Source of the DNA: Gordionus sp. m RMFG-2023 | Taxonomy: Eukaryota; Nematomorpha; Gordioida; Chordodea; Parachordodidae | DNA length: 64,000 bases | Direction: 5' to 3' | Assembly: GCF_954871325.1 (NCBI RefSeq) | Contig: NC_088775.1 | Span: 90,836,805 to 90,900,804 of the forward strand | Shown: one piece after another, positions 48,104 to 60,015 of the stretch | How the letters are laid out: the number at the start of each line of letters is the position of its first letter | Position numbering within the stretch: the first letter of the stretch is position 1 | The notes under the pieces: generated by a model | The model's input: only the letters and a program-made list of their open reading frames with translations | Told to the model about the DNA's origin: nothing | The model's database searches: none | Program-made: the position numbers and the translations under genes

Positions 48104-48303
48104 NNNNNNNNNNNNNNNNNNNNNNNNNNNNNNNNNNNNNNNNNNNNNNNNNNNNNNNNNNNNNNNNNNNNNNNNNNNNNNNNNNNNNNNNNNNNNNNNN
48201 NNNNNNNNNNNNNNNNNNNNNNNNNNNNNNNNNNNNNNNNNNNNNNNNNNNNNNNNNNNNNNNNNNNNNNNNNNNNNNNNNNNNNNNNNNNNNNNNNNNN
48301 NNN
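48104..48303. other. Assembly gap (200 N)
   Basis: Exactly 200 unknown bases, probably a placeholder of arbitrary length. It lies between a tandem repeat and duplicon C, which is inverted relative to B. Confidence 0.99.
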
Positions 48304-49199
48304 AATATTTGGTTAAAAAAATGAATGTAAAACAGTTAATGTTTTATAGATATATATATATTTTTAAAAAACCCATAATATATAATATAAAAATTCAAAT
48401 GTAATCATTACAAATTATTGCTTAAAACAAGTATATTATGATATCATATAACAATGTAAAGTTGTTTTTTTTAAAGTTTGCCAAATATATTATATTTAAG
48501 AACTATATAAATACATTAATTTAACATAAAATTAAATAAGTAGTATATAGATTATCGTAAGGCATAAAGGAATTTAGTGTAATCCAAAATTACATGTTAT
48601 AAAAATTATGCCTTTAAATTATATACCAATTTTTAATATAATTCTCAAAGATTTTTATATAAAATAAAAGTTAACTTCAAATCTCATAGAAAATGTATCC
48701 AATATTTCATAAGGTAAATAATACAAATTAAGTCATTAGAATGTATTAATATTCACTAAAAAAATGATTTACACTCTATACCTTATATTCTTACAGACCC
48801 TAATACCATATACACTATATAAGTTACAGACAATTCTAATAAGCCTAAGCCTCACAATTTGGAAATACTTTTGTAGTATTTCAGATTTATATATTGGCAA
48901 TACCCGTATTTACTGATTAAGAGAATAATGTTATTAATTAGTATATAATGGGGAGGCAACCAAATTGTTTTGTATTTAATTTGTTAATCGGGTAATTTTT
49001 ATTTACCAAGGTTAAGTAAACTTGTCATTTTAACTATTCAGATTAATTCTGAAAAACCCACAGCTTTATCACCTTCATAGATATGGTTAATAATTTAATT
49101 ACTTGCAAATCCATTCGCTTTATAAAGAAATATTTCTCTTGAAAGGATAATTAGATCAGGCCCATCTTTTATACTAGGATTTTAAGTCTAGCTAAGTAG

Positions 49200-49655
49200 T
49201 GTTAAAGGCTCAATCTTTTACGCAGAAAATTTTTTACCCTAAGCCTCAGTGGCGTAGCTAGGAATTTTTCTTAGAGGGGGTCCATACATATAAAATCGCA
49301 TGAATAATATGTTATTATAATTTAGTAGATTATTCTCAATGACCTTAATAATACTACCCAGAATAATTTCAATAGTAATATAATATCCATCCACAAACAT
49401 CAAAACCAAATGGTATTTATTTAATATAAGGTCACTTTTAAGTCTTTTGAACGTATAATCTAAAAAAAAATTTGCTCTGGGAGGGGTCCAAACCCGAAAA
49501 CCACCCCCGTAGCTACGCCACTGCTAAGCCTCGAGATTTCACTAATCGATATTTAAACCTTTGTGCCATTGACGAGTAAAATTTTTAGGCCTGCATATAA
49601 TGAGTTAGCCGTATTTTAAAAATCGACATAAATTCAGCTGTTTAATAACAATCCA
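49200..49655 (-). mobile_element. M1 MITE in duplicon C, split by an M5 element
   Basis: M1 outer sequence lies at 49200-49246 and 49532-49655 ('cgagatttcactaatcg', 'aaacctttgtgccatt', 'taatgagttagccgta'). The M5 element occupies 49247-49523. It is the counterpart of 26407-26621 in A, in reverse orientation. Confidence 0.75.
49247..49523 (+). mobile_element. hAT-type MITE M5 (277 bp) with exact 8-bp target duplication
   Basis: Left end CAGTGGCGTAGCTAGGAATT, right end CCCCGTAGCTACGCCACTG, nearly perfect inverted repeats. Flanks ctaagcct (49239-49246) and ctaagcct (49524-49531) are identical. The GC-rich terminal 'agagggggtcc' and 'gggaggggtcc' sequences flank an AT-rich centre. No coding capacity is visible. 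Confidence 0.92.
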
Positions 49656-49963
49656 CGGAGGAAGTAACTACTTTCACAGATATAATTATTTTTGTAAATT
49701 ATTTTAGTTTCTAAATTATCTTTTACTAGCAGTTGGTGCAAACATTTAAAATAAATATCTATATACGTTCGTTAAAGTTATACTCTCATATTTTTGTTAA
49801 CTACCTTTAGGACTTATTTTTATGTCTAGTTTTTCAGTTTCCGCAAAATCCACACAACTTGCTTTTATTTAGTAGAAATTTGATTTTTTTTATAGTTATA
49901 TTGATAGTGTTAATTATATTTAAATTAATAAGACCGTTAAATTTCTCATTTTAACGTGGGATG

Positions 49964-50382
49964 CAGTGGCGTAGTTAGGAATTTTCCTTAGAGGGGGTCT
50001 ATACATAAAAAACACTGGGAGAGAGGCTTCAATCCCTACCCAGAGCCCCCCTTCCCCCACCCAAAATTTGGTCGGGTTTATCTTAAAAATCATAGCCATA
50101 TCTTCTTAAAAATCATAGCCATATCTTCGATAATATATAATAATATATTTTTTAAATGCATTAATAATATGTTATTATAATTTAGTAGATTATTCTCAAT
50201 GACTTAATAATAATACTATACAGAATATTTCAATAGTAATATAATATCCTTCCACCAACATCAAAACCAGAATAATATAGATATTCATTGTATTTATTTA
50301 ATAGTCACTTTTGAGTCTTTTGATAATCTTTAAAAAAATTTGGTCTGGAGGGGGGCGGAAACCCCCTCATAGTTAGGCCACA
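49964..50382 (+). mobile_element. hAT-type MITE M5 (419 bp), second copy in duplicon C
   Basis: Left end CAGTGGCGTAGTTAGGAATT, decayed right end CATAGTTAGGCCACAG. Flanks gtgggatg (49956-49963) and gtgggctg (50383-50390) differ at one base. Duplicons A and B have the uninterrupted site (complement of 'cagtccac' near 26092 and 45522), so this insertion is specific to C. Compared with the 277-bp copy it has extra sequence near the left. Confidence 0.88.
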
Positions 50383-51284
50383 GGTGGGCTGTTATATTTT
50401 ATATTATATTAATGAATCTATATTAGTTTAGTATTATAATGATTGCAGCAATATTATTCCACTTTATATCTTAATGGTCTTTTGGTTATAGATTTTATAT
50501 GATATGCTTATATACTGTTTTGCAGATCTAAAATCAAATATTTAAATTATCGTTAAATGTAAAAATTAATTTTTTTTCACGTCGAAATAATATAATGTTT
50601 TTTGTTTTTTACAAAAATTTATATATGCATACTTATAAATTGTAAAAAAACAACATTATTTCACTACCACACTTACATAAATGACTTTAATTCTTGTCTA
50701 ATTCGATCCTTAAAATTCCCTACAATGAACCAAAGGTGGCATATAGAAAAAAAGATTTAACGTTGTGGAGAAAGAACAATCATCAAGCGTAAAGTTTCAT
50801 TATGAAAAATGTGAAATGTTAAAAAAAACGGACTATTATTTAATTTTTATGTTTGCCAAAAAACACACTTTTTATTATTAGGCATATTATATAAGCAACT
50901 GAGCCAACTATTTCATATCTAATGATATAAAAATCAAATACATGAATGTATAATATTTACCATTATATTCAAGTATATATGGTTCATCTGTAAATAATTA
51001 TATATATTTTATAAAATAAAATATTGGGAAAGAAAGGAAAAGAAAAAAAAAATAAATTTAACAATATTTTTGTTACCTCTATAAAATGTTATCTTAACTT
51101 TCCCAAAAGACTAAAATAATTAGGAATTTGATTGATACTCTTTATTTTTACTATGAAACCTGGTATACTGAACTGATTTATTCCTTAATAAAAAAAAATT
51201 ATTACAAATTTGCGATATAATTTTTCAATTATGTATTGGAATACAGACATGACTTAGTTGGTGACCATTCTTTGAATTCGCCAA

Positions 51285-51430
51285 TATATCTATGCAGGTA
51301 TAATCCCAAACAAGAAGACCTTTTTTCCATTGTTGGATATTGGCTTTTTTAAAGATGTTCACAATGATATTTCGACTTGTCTATTCCAAAGGGAGTTAGC
51401 GAAGAAGGAAAATATATGCAGCCGGTGCTA
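51285..51430 (-). pseudogene. Fragment of a multi-copy retroelement-like ORF
   Basis: On the minus strand, bases from about 51363 to 51285 encode WKKGLLVWDYTCIDILANSK. This resembles a block ('W..G..LVWD.TC.DTLA') that I recall from high-copy, retroelement-associated ORFs in many invertebrates. A second fragment of the same family lies at 57537-57905. It is a short broken fossil. I cannot name the family without a search. Confidence 0.5.
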
Positions 51431-51639
51431 AGGACTTTCAGTCACTTTCTTATTTTAAGATAGGTTCAAATATTGTTAATAATAAAAATTTCTCTCTATG
51501 CTAGCTACTATACTTGTTAAAGTAACACTTATAAAGCACAAAACTTTGCTATTATTTTAAAACTAGGGTTTGTTCAGCCAACTTTAGGGGAGATTTGTAT
51601 AATGGCTATCGAGAAATTAATAATGTATAAGAATTTCTT

Positions 51640-51745
51640 ATAGGACGGACCCTGCCAAAGGCCAGGCCAGATTTTGAGACGAAGTTTCCAAAAAGTGTTT
51701 TTAACCATCCCCTCCATTGGAAAATCTTAGCTACGCCATTATGAA
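51640..51745 (-). mobile_element. Decayed M5-type end
   Basis: The reverse complement reads 'atggcgtagctaagattttc' and then 'ggaggggatgg', like the M5 left end with its G-rich follow-on. The other end is not identified. The 62-codon minus-strand frame at 51606-51794 crosses it by chance. Confidence 0.5.
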
Positions 51746-52967
51746 GAGGAATGATATACTTTGAAAACTGCATGTGAGAATGCACATATGGCAAGACTTA
51801 ATTATATGGTTTGTATAAGTAAAATTTCCTACACAAAACTAAATTTAAGAAAATAAAGAGACAAATATTCCCCTTATAAATGGGAATATGTTGAATAAAA
51901 AAGTATATAAAAATTTTTATAACTCAAGAAATTTGATTATAATAAATGAAATTATTGTTCTATACATTCAAATATTTTCTTAAAAATTTTTTATTGTGAT
52001 ATATCAGATAATATATTGTTCATTTCTGGACTGAGTATATTGTATAGGATCAAGATACAAAAATTTTAAAGGCTGAATGGTATATTTTATAAGTTGAAGG
52101 GGTAAATATTTTACCATTTTTGGCAAATAAGCTAAACCCAATAAAGAGGTAAAATATTGTAACTAAAATCAATTTTTAACTATCAGAAATGTCATATATT
52201 TCTCACAGGTTTCTTTTAATTTCAAATATCTTATTTTCTCACTAGATAAAATCTAGAAAATTTCTCTCAATTGTAATCGATGATGTAGTCGCACCTATTC
52301 AATTTATTTTCTATTACATTTATTTTGCGTATCAATAATGATGGGAAATCATAATTTTCCCCCTTTATTTGAAAATGGTCATTAAGTACCAAATATTTGT
52401 TCATATTGAAGGCCCTAATATATTGTTAACATATTGATTCATCTATCAAGGAATTTCCAAACCTCTCCATCATTGAGGGGTTAGCTGCTAGGAATAAAAG
52501 CAATATAATATTCTGTAAATTTTAAAAAGATTTAATAAATTTGATATCCATTTTAAATGATAATGATTAAAATATTTTGATAAAATAAATAGTATATAAA
52601 ATTTAAATATCTGAAAAAATAAAATTTTCTGATTTTTCTTTCATATTTACCTCGATGGTGAATGTAGCTTAAAATAAAAATCCCTAAAAAAATTTTATTT
52701 TACTTAAAAAAAACCAGCTAAACATAATTACAATATTAAATTAAAACGAATATAAAAGAGAATATAATATAATTTAATTTTTCAATTTTGAAAAAGATTT
52801 CATAAAATTGATATCCATTTTTGATCATAATAATTAGCTTAAATATAAAATAAGAAATGAATCTTCTAATTTTATTCCTATTCATCATATTCACCCTGAG
52901 CCAAATTGATGGTATTGATTTTTTTTTAATATACGAGTAATTTATAAATATATCAATAATTTCATAA
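51746..52967. other. AT-rich noncoding DNA
   Basis: No gene or element ends are recognised in about 1.2 kb. Confidence 0.5.
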
Positions 52968-53151
52968 TAGTGTTTGTTTTAAAAAAAGAGCTAATTCAAT
53001 ACCAAACCAAGGAATAAATATTAAGCTAGAAGGAACAAAGGTTCGAGACGTATATTACCCAAATCTCACGAATTTGGGCAATATTTTTCTGGCGCTAATT
53101 ATTGTGCTGGCCCTTTTTCAAAAATAATCGGCTAAAACGAGCCGTTCACTA
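52968..53151 (+). mobile_element. M1 MITE, decayed
   Basis: Starts TAGTGTTTGTTTTAAAA and ends CGAGCCGTTCACTA. Inner features 'gagctaattcaat', 'acaaaggttcgagacgtat' and 'caatatttttctggcgcta' are recognisable. Target duplication is not clear. Confidence 0.7.
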
Positions 53152-54603
53152 TAACCATAGACATAACCAGGATTGCTAAGGGGTAGGTGAGTGGGGAAGT
53201 GGCACTATTAGTTGAATTTTTTTTCCCCATATATTTTATTAGAGATCTTTAGGTCCTCCTGTTAATATTAAACTTTCATATAAAATAATTTTGGAGTTTT
53301 TTTTTTGCTTGTACCTATTAGATTTTTTTTTAAAAAAAATTTTGAATTATAGTCTTTTAAAAAATTATTTAACTTTTATTTAATTTTTAATTTTTAATTA
53401 TTCTTTATAATGATATATTGTATTTGGGGTGTGTAGGGTGGGGGTGTGTAAGGTGGAAATTTTTAATTAGCTTAAAATGATTATTTACAAACATTTCTCT
53501 TCTCCTTGTTTGCAGTGACATAAAATTTAAACCTTTTTCAAGTTTGACCTTGATCGGATGGTTGAATAAAATTTAAAAACAAAAATCTGGGAGAGATTTA
53601 AAAAAAAGTAGTAAATAAAGTAGAAATCCAAACTGGAAGTTATAAATTCTATTAATTAATGAGTAGGAATAATACCATTTATTTGCCGCTTGCATTTTTT
53701 TTAAGGCTCACTTTAAAACGGTTTATAAAATTAAAATATATCCGGAATTATTTGTATGATATATCTTCAAACATTGGGGTTAGAAAGAAAGAAATGAAAG
53801 AAATGAAAAGAAGAATATTCAATTACTTTAAGCGAATTGAAATTAAGGGAAAAATTTATCATATTTCTCATAAATGTGAATAAAATTTTTTTTCTATATA
53901 GTTTAAATTAAATTTATTAATTTTAAAAAACCCTCTGTTGTTACACTTTTAAAAAGTTTTTAGTCTTACGATATCTTAAAAAAAAATCAATTTTCTCGAA
54001 ATTAGGATTAAAGTGTCATCACCTAGCCTTTACAATCTCTGGAGCTCAAATATTAATTTTTTCAAAATATTTTCCAAAATGCCTTTTATTTTTTTTTAGC
54101 ATAACATGGTATAAAATAATTTCAATATTTTCTCCACTACCTAGTGATGCTATTGCGAAGAGGCAAAATAAATAAAAATTATTTATTATTAAAAAAAGGA
54201 AATTAACGAAAATTTTCATCTCGCGTAAATAATTCTATTAATAAATTTCTTGGAAATTTGTTAATTTTTATACAAAAAAATAATAATATTTTATTATGTA
54301 ATATCGAGTCAAATCAGCATATAAATTTCTTGTTTTTAAAAGAATAAAAAAAAAAAATATTAAATATATACTATATATAAATTATACAAGGAAGGAAGAT
54401 TTTTTTTGGCCTTCTTTCGCGATAAAATTTTATTTATGATTTATAAAAAAAAATTAAACTAATTGTATTATGTGATAGCTTAATCATTAGACACTACAAA
54501 ATAAAATAAACCGGGGGATTTCAACCATTATATACTGTGAGGGCTTATTTAGGATTTTCTTAAAATGTTGCGCTTCTTACTATTTATAAACGATCGTGGG
54601 AAT
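53152..54603. other. AT-rich noncoding DNA
   Basis: A G-rich patch at 53165-53205 and another at 53425-53460 ('ggggtgtgtagggtggggg') look like repeat scraps. The 74-codon frame at 53659-53883 is Lys/Ile-rich and without a recognisable domain; I do not support it as a gene. Confidence 0.5.
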
Positions 54604-54879
54604 CAGGGATCTGTATCGGGCCTAATGCTCGGCCCTGGCCAAAATTTTTTAAAAAAGTTATGCCCGGCCTAACCCGAATTTATATAAATATATAGATTAA
54701 TTTTTATAATTACTCAAATTAAACGATATATGTTATATGGCGTCTAGTTTCTATTAATAAAATCAAATATTTTATATTTTAGATATCAAAAATTCAACAT
54801 AAAATTGATACATTTAAGATATATTTGGAAAAATTTCTAAAGCCCGATCCTACCCGGCTCGAATTTTCTCAGATCTCTA
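54604..54879 (+). mobile_element. hAT-type MITE, M4 group (276 bp)
   Basis: Left end CAGGGATCTGTATCGGGCC; the complement of the right end is TAGAGATCTGAGAAAATTCG, followed by GAGCCGGG. Flanks gtgggaat (54596-54603) and atgggaat (54880-54887) match at 7 of 8 positions. Subterminal 'gcccggcctaacccg' and 'agcccgatcctacccgg' blocks link it to the elements at 28640, 36524 and 39808. The 60-codon frame starting at 54825 inside it is chance. Confidence 0.75.
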
Positions 54880-55129
54880 ATGGGAATGGCAGTATATACA
54901 TCAAAAAAAAATTTTTTTTCCCACTCCACTGCCCGAATATTTTTAATGGATATTGGAAATCGATAACATCAAAATTAGCTTGTAACCGTATTTTTCTCCT
55001 TGGCTAAAATTTTAAGAACACTTTCTTCTTCTCCTTCCAATTCTAGTTTCATTACTCAAAAGTTTTAAGAATTCCGTACCTTTTTCTTTTAAAAATTTTT
55101 TCACAATTCTTTAATTTTACATTAAAAAT

Positions 55130-55294
55130 AAGTGTCGGCTAACTCAATATTCCATCCAGAAAAATATTATGCAAGCCTGAAGATTTTGCTCATAGATAAA
55201 AAAGAAAGGATTTGACATATAATCGGATTTTTCCGAAAATATTGATTTAGCCTTTTTAAAAAATCGGCTCAAAATGAGACCTTTAGCAACACTA
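55130..55294 (+). mobile_element. M1 MITE with exact 8-bp target duplication
   Basis: The left terminus is shortened ('aagtgtcggctaactcaat'); the right end is complete (CTTTAGCAACACTA). Flanks ttaaaaat (55122-55129) and ttaaaaat (55295-55302) are identical. The core 'gcctgaagattttgctcata' is intact. Confidence 0.87.
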
Positions 55295-55302
55295 TTAAAA
55301 AT

Positions 55303-56335
55303 GGAATTAACTAATAAAAAATTGAGAGTAAAAATATAAACTGAAATATTCTAAGAATACGAATATATTTTTATCAATACATTTTATATTGATTCTTGAC
55401 TATATGCCAATTCAAGGATGAATAAATATTTATTTTTTTTATTAATCATGAGTAATTAAATAATACAATTTTTATTTTAAAAAAAGAAATTATTTAGTTT
55501 TATTATTATTAAACCCTACCCGATATTAAATTATAAATTATATCAAATTAACTTATTGAAAAATGATAAACATAAATAGATCTTTTTTTTTTCAAATTTA
55601 CAAAATAAAAAATACCCTCAAAATTATTCAAAGAAAGTATTTAAAATAAAATATGGGTGAATTAAGTTCACTAATCTAGACCAGACTAAAAAAAAATTTA
55701 AATTTCAGCCGGAATATGATGTTCAAAATTAATTGATTCCTTAAAAAATACGTATAAAATTAGTCGATGTGGAATAAAAAAGTAAAGAACTCAGTCTAGA
55801 TACAATATATTTAAATTAGAATCTGTCTTTATCGAATTACTAAAATTATAGCTCAAGTGCGTATATAGCATGCATTTCTTATTAATTATCATATAATTTT
55901 AATTTATTATTCATGTTATTTATATATTATAAACTAATCGTATTTTAATATTTAATAAAAAAAATAGGTTTAGTTCGACCAAGTAAATATTTTTAATACA
56001 TTTAATTATTTAATAACAATTACAATATTTATTATTATTATAAGCTAAACATAATATGATTCATATTATCTTTAGAGATTTGAATTTCATTCTCAATTGA
56101 TGAAAAATGTTGAGGCTTAGCTGCATCGCAATCATATTATTTTTTTCATTCTAGTTTGGACTCATATTATATACAGCATAAATAATTTTGTAAAGGAGGC
56201 AGTGAGTGCTAGCCTTTTAAATTCTTTAAAGAATAGACTTTCTCTTTTCTCGAAAGTTGTAATCCAATAATATAACAATAAATACAATCTTACCTCTACA
56301 AAAATATATATTATTTAAGTAATTTTTTTTATTTA
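55303..56335. other. AT-rich noncoding DNA
   Basis: No gene, RNA or repeat end is recognised. Confidence 0.5.
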
Positions 56336-57150
56336 ATTGTAATCCTTTTTTACAATTATTTATAATCTAGTGAATAACAATGGTGAATTAACTGAAAGTA
56401 TATACATAATTAGAATAATTTTAAAATTATAATTTAAATATGAAACAGTTAAAATATAAACCATCATTTTAGACCTGTTCAATTATGAATTTTTTAAAAA
56501 TAAATATCTAGTTGATTTTAATGCTTTTATTAAAACATAAATGGTCAATTACCATCGATAAATTATATACGATGTTGTGATGATTTAATGAAACATGTTG
56601 ATAATTTAATTAAAACCAATCCATATAAAAATATTTTGTTTACAATATTCAATAAAGCTTTGCATTTAATCTATATAATCCTGATTATGAAATGATTAAA
56701 ATGATCACCGATTAACTAATTAGTAATTTTATTTATTTAATCGTAATCCTTATTACATTATTTATAATCTAGTGAATAATAATGGTGAATTAAATGAAAG
56801 TATATTCATAAATAGAATAATTTTAAAATTATAATTTAAACGTGAAACAGTTTTATATATTGATAAAATAATTAAACATTAAAATAAATAAATCAAAATA
56901 TATATTCATCGACACTTCCTTTAAGCCATTTTTTCAATTATGAATTTTTTAAGAAAAATGTCTAGTTGATTTTAATGCTCTTATAAAAAACATGTACGGT
57001 GTTGTGATGATTTAATGATACATAAATTAAAACTCATCTATATAAAAATATTTTGGTTACAATATTCAATAAAACTTTGCATTTAATCTATATTATCCTC
57101 AATCCTGATTATGTAATGACTAAAATGAATCATCAAATTACCAATCACTA
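56336..57150 (+). repeat. Tandem duplication, ~405 bp unit, 2 copies
   Basis: Unit 1 from about 56336 ('gtaatccttttttacaatta') and unit 2 from about 56742 ('gtaatccttattacattat') share 'tataatctagtgaataa', 'gaaacagtt', 'atctagttgattttaatgct', 'gttgtgatgatttaatg' and 'caataaa(g/a)ctttgcattt'. They are diverged, so the duplication is old. It is noncoding. Confidence 0.85.
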
Positions 57151-57536
57151 ATATGAAATAAATTTTTACTTTAAATATTGCTTTATATATTCGAGAGAAA
57201 TTTAAAATGTTTCTTACATCATAAGTTTGTTCCATATTATTTATCCCTGCCAATTATAATAAATTATAATCGTATACTACAGTAGAAAAGTTATTCTGCG
57301 ATGCATACATTATAAAAATTTTGAATGATTTATTATTGTATATCCTTATATTTCTTATGATATCATTGTTTTTGTTTTTTTTTTTATATAATAAATTATA
57401 TATTTTTAAATTAGCTGTTTCAAATTAAAAGATTGAATACATATATGAACAATATCAAATTAAAAATAAATAAGAATATGTTAAAAATCATATTAAAAAA
57501 AAAATATTTTTTAAATAGAAAAACGTTAAAAAGAAC
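57151..57536. other. AT-rich noncoding DNA
   Basis: Nothing recognised. Confidence 0.5.
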
Positions 57537-57905
57537 TTAAAAAATTATAATAAAAAAAGGTATATATACTCTAGAGAGGAGTGAATGCTTCAAAGATTGA
57601 AAGGCAGATTTTGAGAGGAATCTGCTAACTAAAGTAGAATCCTTCGCTGGGGTCCCCAGTGATTTTCTCATTATTTTTCCTATGGATTTAATGAAATCAA
57701 GGACCTTACTTTGAAACATCGCTAAGGTATTGAAGTTGAACTTTGATGCAAATATAGTCCCAAATCAGTAGAAGACCGTTAGTCCAAGAAATCATGATTA
57801 TACCGAATGGCCCACTAGTTCGAGAGGAGATATTAAATTTTTTAAGGGCAGCTAATGAATCGGATGAAAGGCATTTGATGGAGGGTACTACTGCATTACA
57901 GCCTT
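57537..57905 (-). pseudogene. Fragment of a multi-copy retroelement-like ORF, second copy
   Basis: On the minus strand, coding-like sequence includes SSRTSGPFGIIMISWTNGLL then LIWDYICI, followed later by FIKSIGKIMRKSLGTPAKDS. The order (a serine-rich lead, 'SW.NG..L.WD', then 'FI..IG..(M/L)...LG.P') fits the same family as 51285-51430. It is a broken fossil. The DNA is GC-richer than its flanks. The 60-codon frame at 57537-57719 is part of it, not an independent gene. Confidence 0.5.
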
Positions 57906-59040
57906 AAAATATTTCGTTTGATTTTTTAAGTTATAAAAACTATTCCTTAATATTATAATTAATACTTCCGTTTTAATTTAAAAAAAAACAGCAGATATAT
58001 CTACCAAATTAAGTTATTTTATAATTTGATTAATATTATAGAACATAACATATCATATGAGATAAACAAAATTGTTTTAAAAAATATTTAATTTTTTATA
58101 TGGATTTATAATTTATAAAATTTGCGTTTTATGTTTTAAAATTTGATTATATTTTTTTTTTTTTATTGTTAAACTAATATTTTTATTTTTCGATTTTCAT
58201 TAAAATTACAGAGGATGAAAAAATATATATTAAAATGGATATATTAAAAATTAAATATAAAAAAAATAAATATATAATAAATATATAATCTATGAAGACA
58301 TTGGTTTTTTTATATTTTGGTGTTTCAAAATTTCAAATTTCACATTTGTTATGTTATTTTATGATCTATCAATATGTATTTTAATGTTTTATCACTGTTT
58401 TATACGTTATTTTTATATTGTATTTTATTCATTTGTGACTGATTAATTGGACATTTTTGAGATTTTCAATTTGTAATTTTAATGTTTATATCACTGTTTA
58501 AGGCGTTATTATTATATTTTATTTTGTTGATATTATATTAAATTCATTTTGAGTTTAATGGTTATTTGTTAAAAATGAAAATTAAATTCATTTATATATA
58601 GATGATAAATTTTTACATAGATGAATATTAAAATTTCTTGAATAAAAATTTATTTCTTAACATCCTAAATCTAAATGCTTCTTATATCTATTACGATTTC
58701 CCCCCGATTGCAGCAACAAGAAAGAAAGAAAGAAAGAAAGAATCAAATTTCAAAAAGAGGTTTACGATAATTATCAATTCTCTTTTTTTAACTCTTATAA
58801 ATCTACTAGCCTTTAAAGTTCAAAAATCTACTATCTATTTTATTTAATAGTAGGAATCGAATGAGGGAAATTATGCTTTTTAGAATTTTATTTATTAATA
58901 TTTGCAGGCATCATTGATATCATTCAATATTATTATCTGCTCTTACCGATTTTTGTTAAAAGCTATCTCTCTAAAGCCAATTTCCGATGGCCTTGTAAAT
59001 AGATAAATAAAATCACTCTTATGTTCATTAGCAATATTTC
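57906..59040. other. AT-rich noncoding DNA with weak tandem structure
   Basis: About 58370-58560 contains two diverged ~120-bp units ('tttatcactgttttatacgtt' and 'tatatcactgtttaaggcgtt'). A five-unit gaaa run is at 58722-58742. No gene is supported. Confidence 0.5.
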
Positions 59041-59420
59041 TATAAGAAATAAGGCAGGTTTAAGGTGGGTACGAATTTGGAATCAGTAATTTTACTACTC
59101 TTAATATGGAGCATAATTTTGAAATAAATTTGAATAATGCGGCAACATCAAAATAAAGGTTAAACACGCCCTTGACTGAGTAGCAGCACCAGATCTCTGC
59201 TAGGAGCGAAGATACCCTACGAGTAAATTAACTACTTCAGAGGGTGGCTATAAATAATAAAGTGTAATTATATCCGCTTTATATCAATAATAAACTAGGC
59301 ACCATAAATGAACATCGTGTTCAGGATATGCTAGAGAACTCAGATCGGTTATGGTTACACCGACGATGTCATATATTAAAGAGACACAAATAGAAAGCAA
59401 GATTGCTATCTATGCCTATT
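59041..59420. other. GC-richer unrepeated patch
   Basis: 59150-59400 ('cccttgactgagtagcagca', 'gctaggagcgaagatacc', 'ttatggttacaccgacgatg') is clearly less AT-rich than its flanks and not repeated in the window. It has no open frame longer than a few tens of codons and no tRNA-like fold that I can see. It could be a LINE or gene scrap. Confidence 0.35.
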
Positions 59421-59831
59421 GTTTTGTGTATTATAATAATAATAATTATTACTTATTAATTATTAATCAAATAAAGTAATTAATATTTTTCCGATTTTTA
59501 ATAAATGTATTATAAACCTTTTACCCTTAAAACAGCCATTTTACCCTGGGCAGGGGGTAAATTGGCAAATGCACACTTTACGTAATTATTATAGCTGCTA
59601 AATGAGCGAAGTTACATAAAAATTAAATTTATTTTTTATCTTAAATATAGTAAAAATTTCTAAATACCATTCATTTTCCCAGAAAATGCGTAGCGCTTAT
59701 TTCTTATTAAATATTAATGATTCATTTTAAAAATTTTTAGTTAAATTTGGATTTTGATATGGATCAAAAACCAATACATAATTATTGGAAAAAAATATCT
59801 CTTCCAAAATAATTTTTTTTAAAATAATTAT
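59421..59831. other. AT-rich noncoding DNA
   Basis: Nothing recognised apart from a short 'accctgggcagggggtaaatt' patch at 59543. Confidence 0.45.
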
Positions 59832-60007
59832 TAGTGTTGTTAAATTAACTAACTTTGACCATCTCTATTGTGTCTTAATCAATCTTTTAGCCTAAAAAAT
59901 TAAATTAAGGTGCTAAGTTGAGGCTGAACTTGAAGATTGATTGGAATATTTTTGGTTAAAAACATGGATACGCTGTTTTATAGTTGATTAAAGATAGAAT
60001 AACACTA
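59832..60007 (+). mobile_element. M1-related hAT MITE with exact 8-bp target duplication
   Basis: Starts TAGTGTTGTTAAATTAAC and ends GATAGAATAACACTA. Flanks ataattat (59824-59831) and ataattat (60008-60015) are identical. The terminal motif is M1's, but the interior differs ('cttttagcctaaaaaattaa', 'ggctgaacttgaagattgat'), so it is a diverged subfamily. Confidence 0.8.
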
Positions 60008-60015
60008 ATAATTAT

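Larger units (their letters stand above)
48304..51265 (-). repeat. Duplicon C: inverted copy of the distal part of A/B
   Basis: The reverse complement matches A from about 27505 back to about 25160, and B from about 46790 to 44510. Landmarks are 'ggttaaaaaaatgaatg' (48311), 'atattggcaatacccgta' (48893), 'tatttaccaaggttaag' (48999), 'gaaacctggtatactgaac' (51156) and 'gacttagttgg' (51250). It is visibly more diverged from A and B than they are from each other. It contains one shared M1 copy and two hAT insertions of its own. Confidence 0.85.

Noticed and set aside
53659-53883. 74-codon plus-strand ORF as a small gene
   Set aside because: Lys/Ile-rich composition is expected by chance in such AT-rich DNA. 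There is no domain and no repeat of the frame elsewhere.
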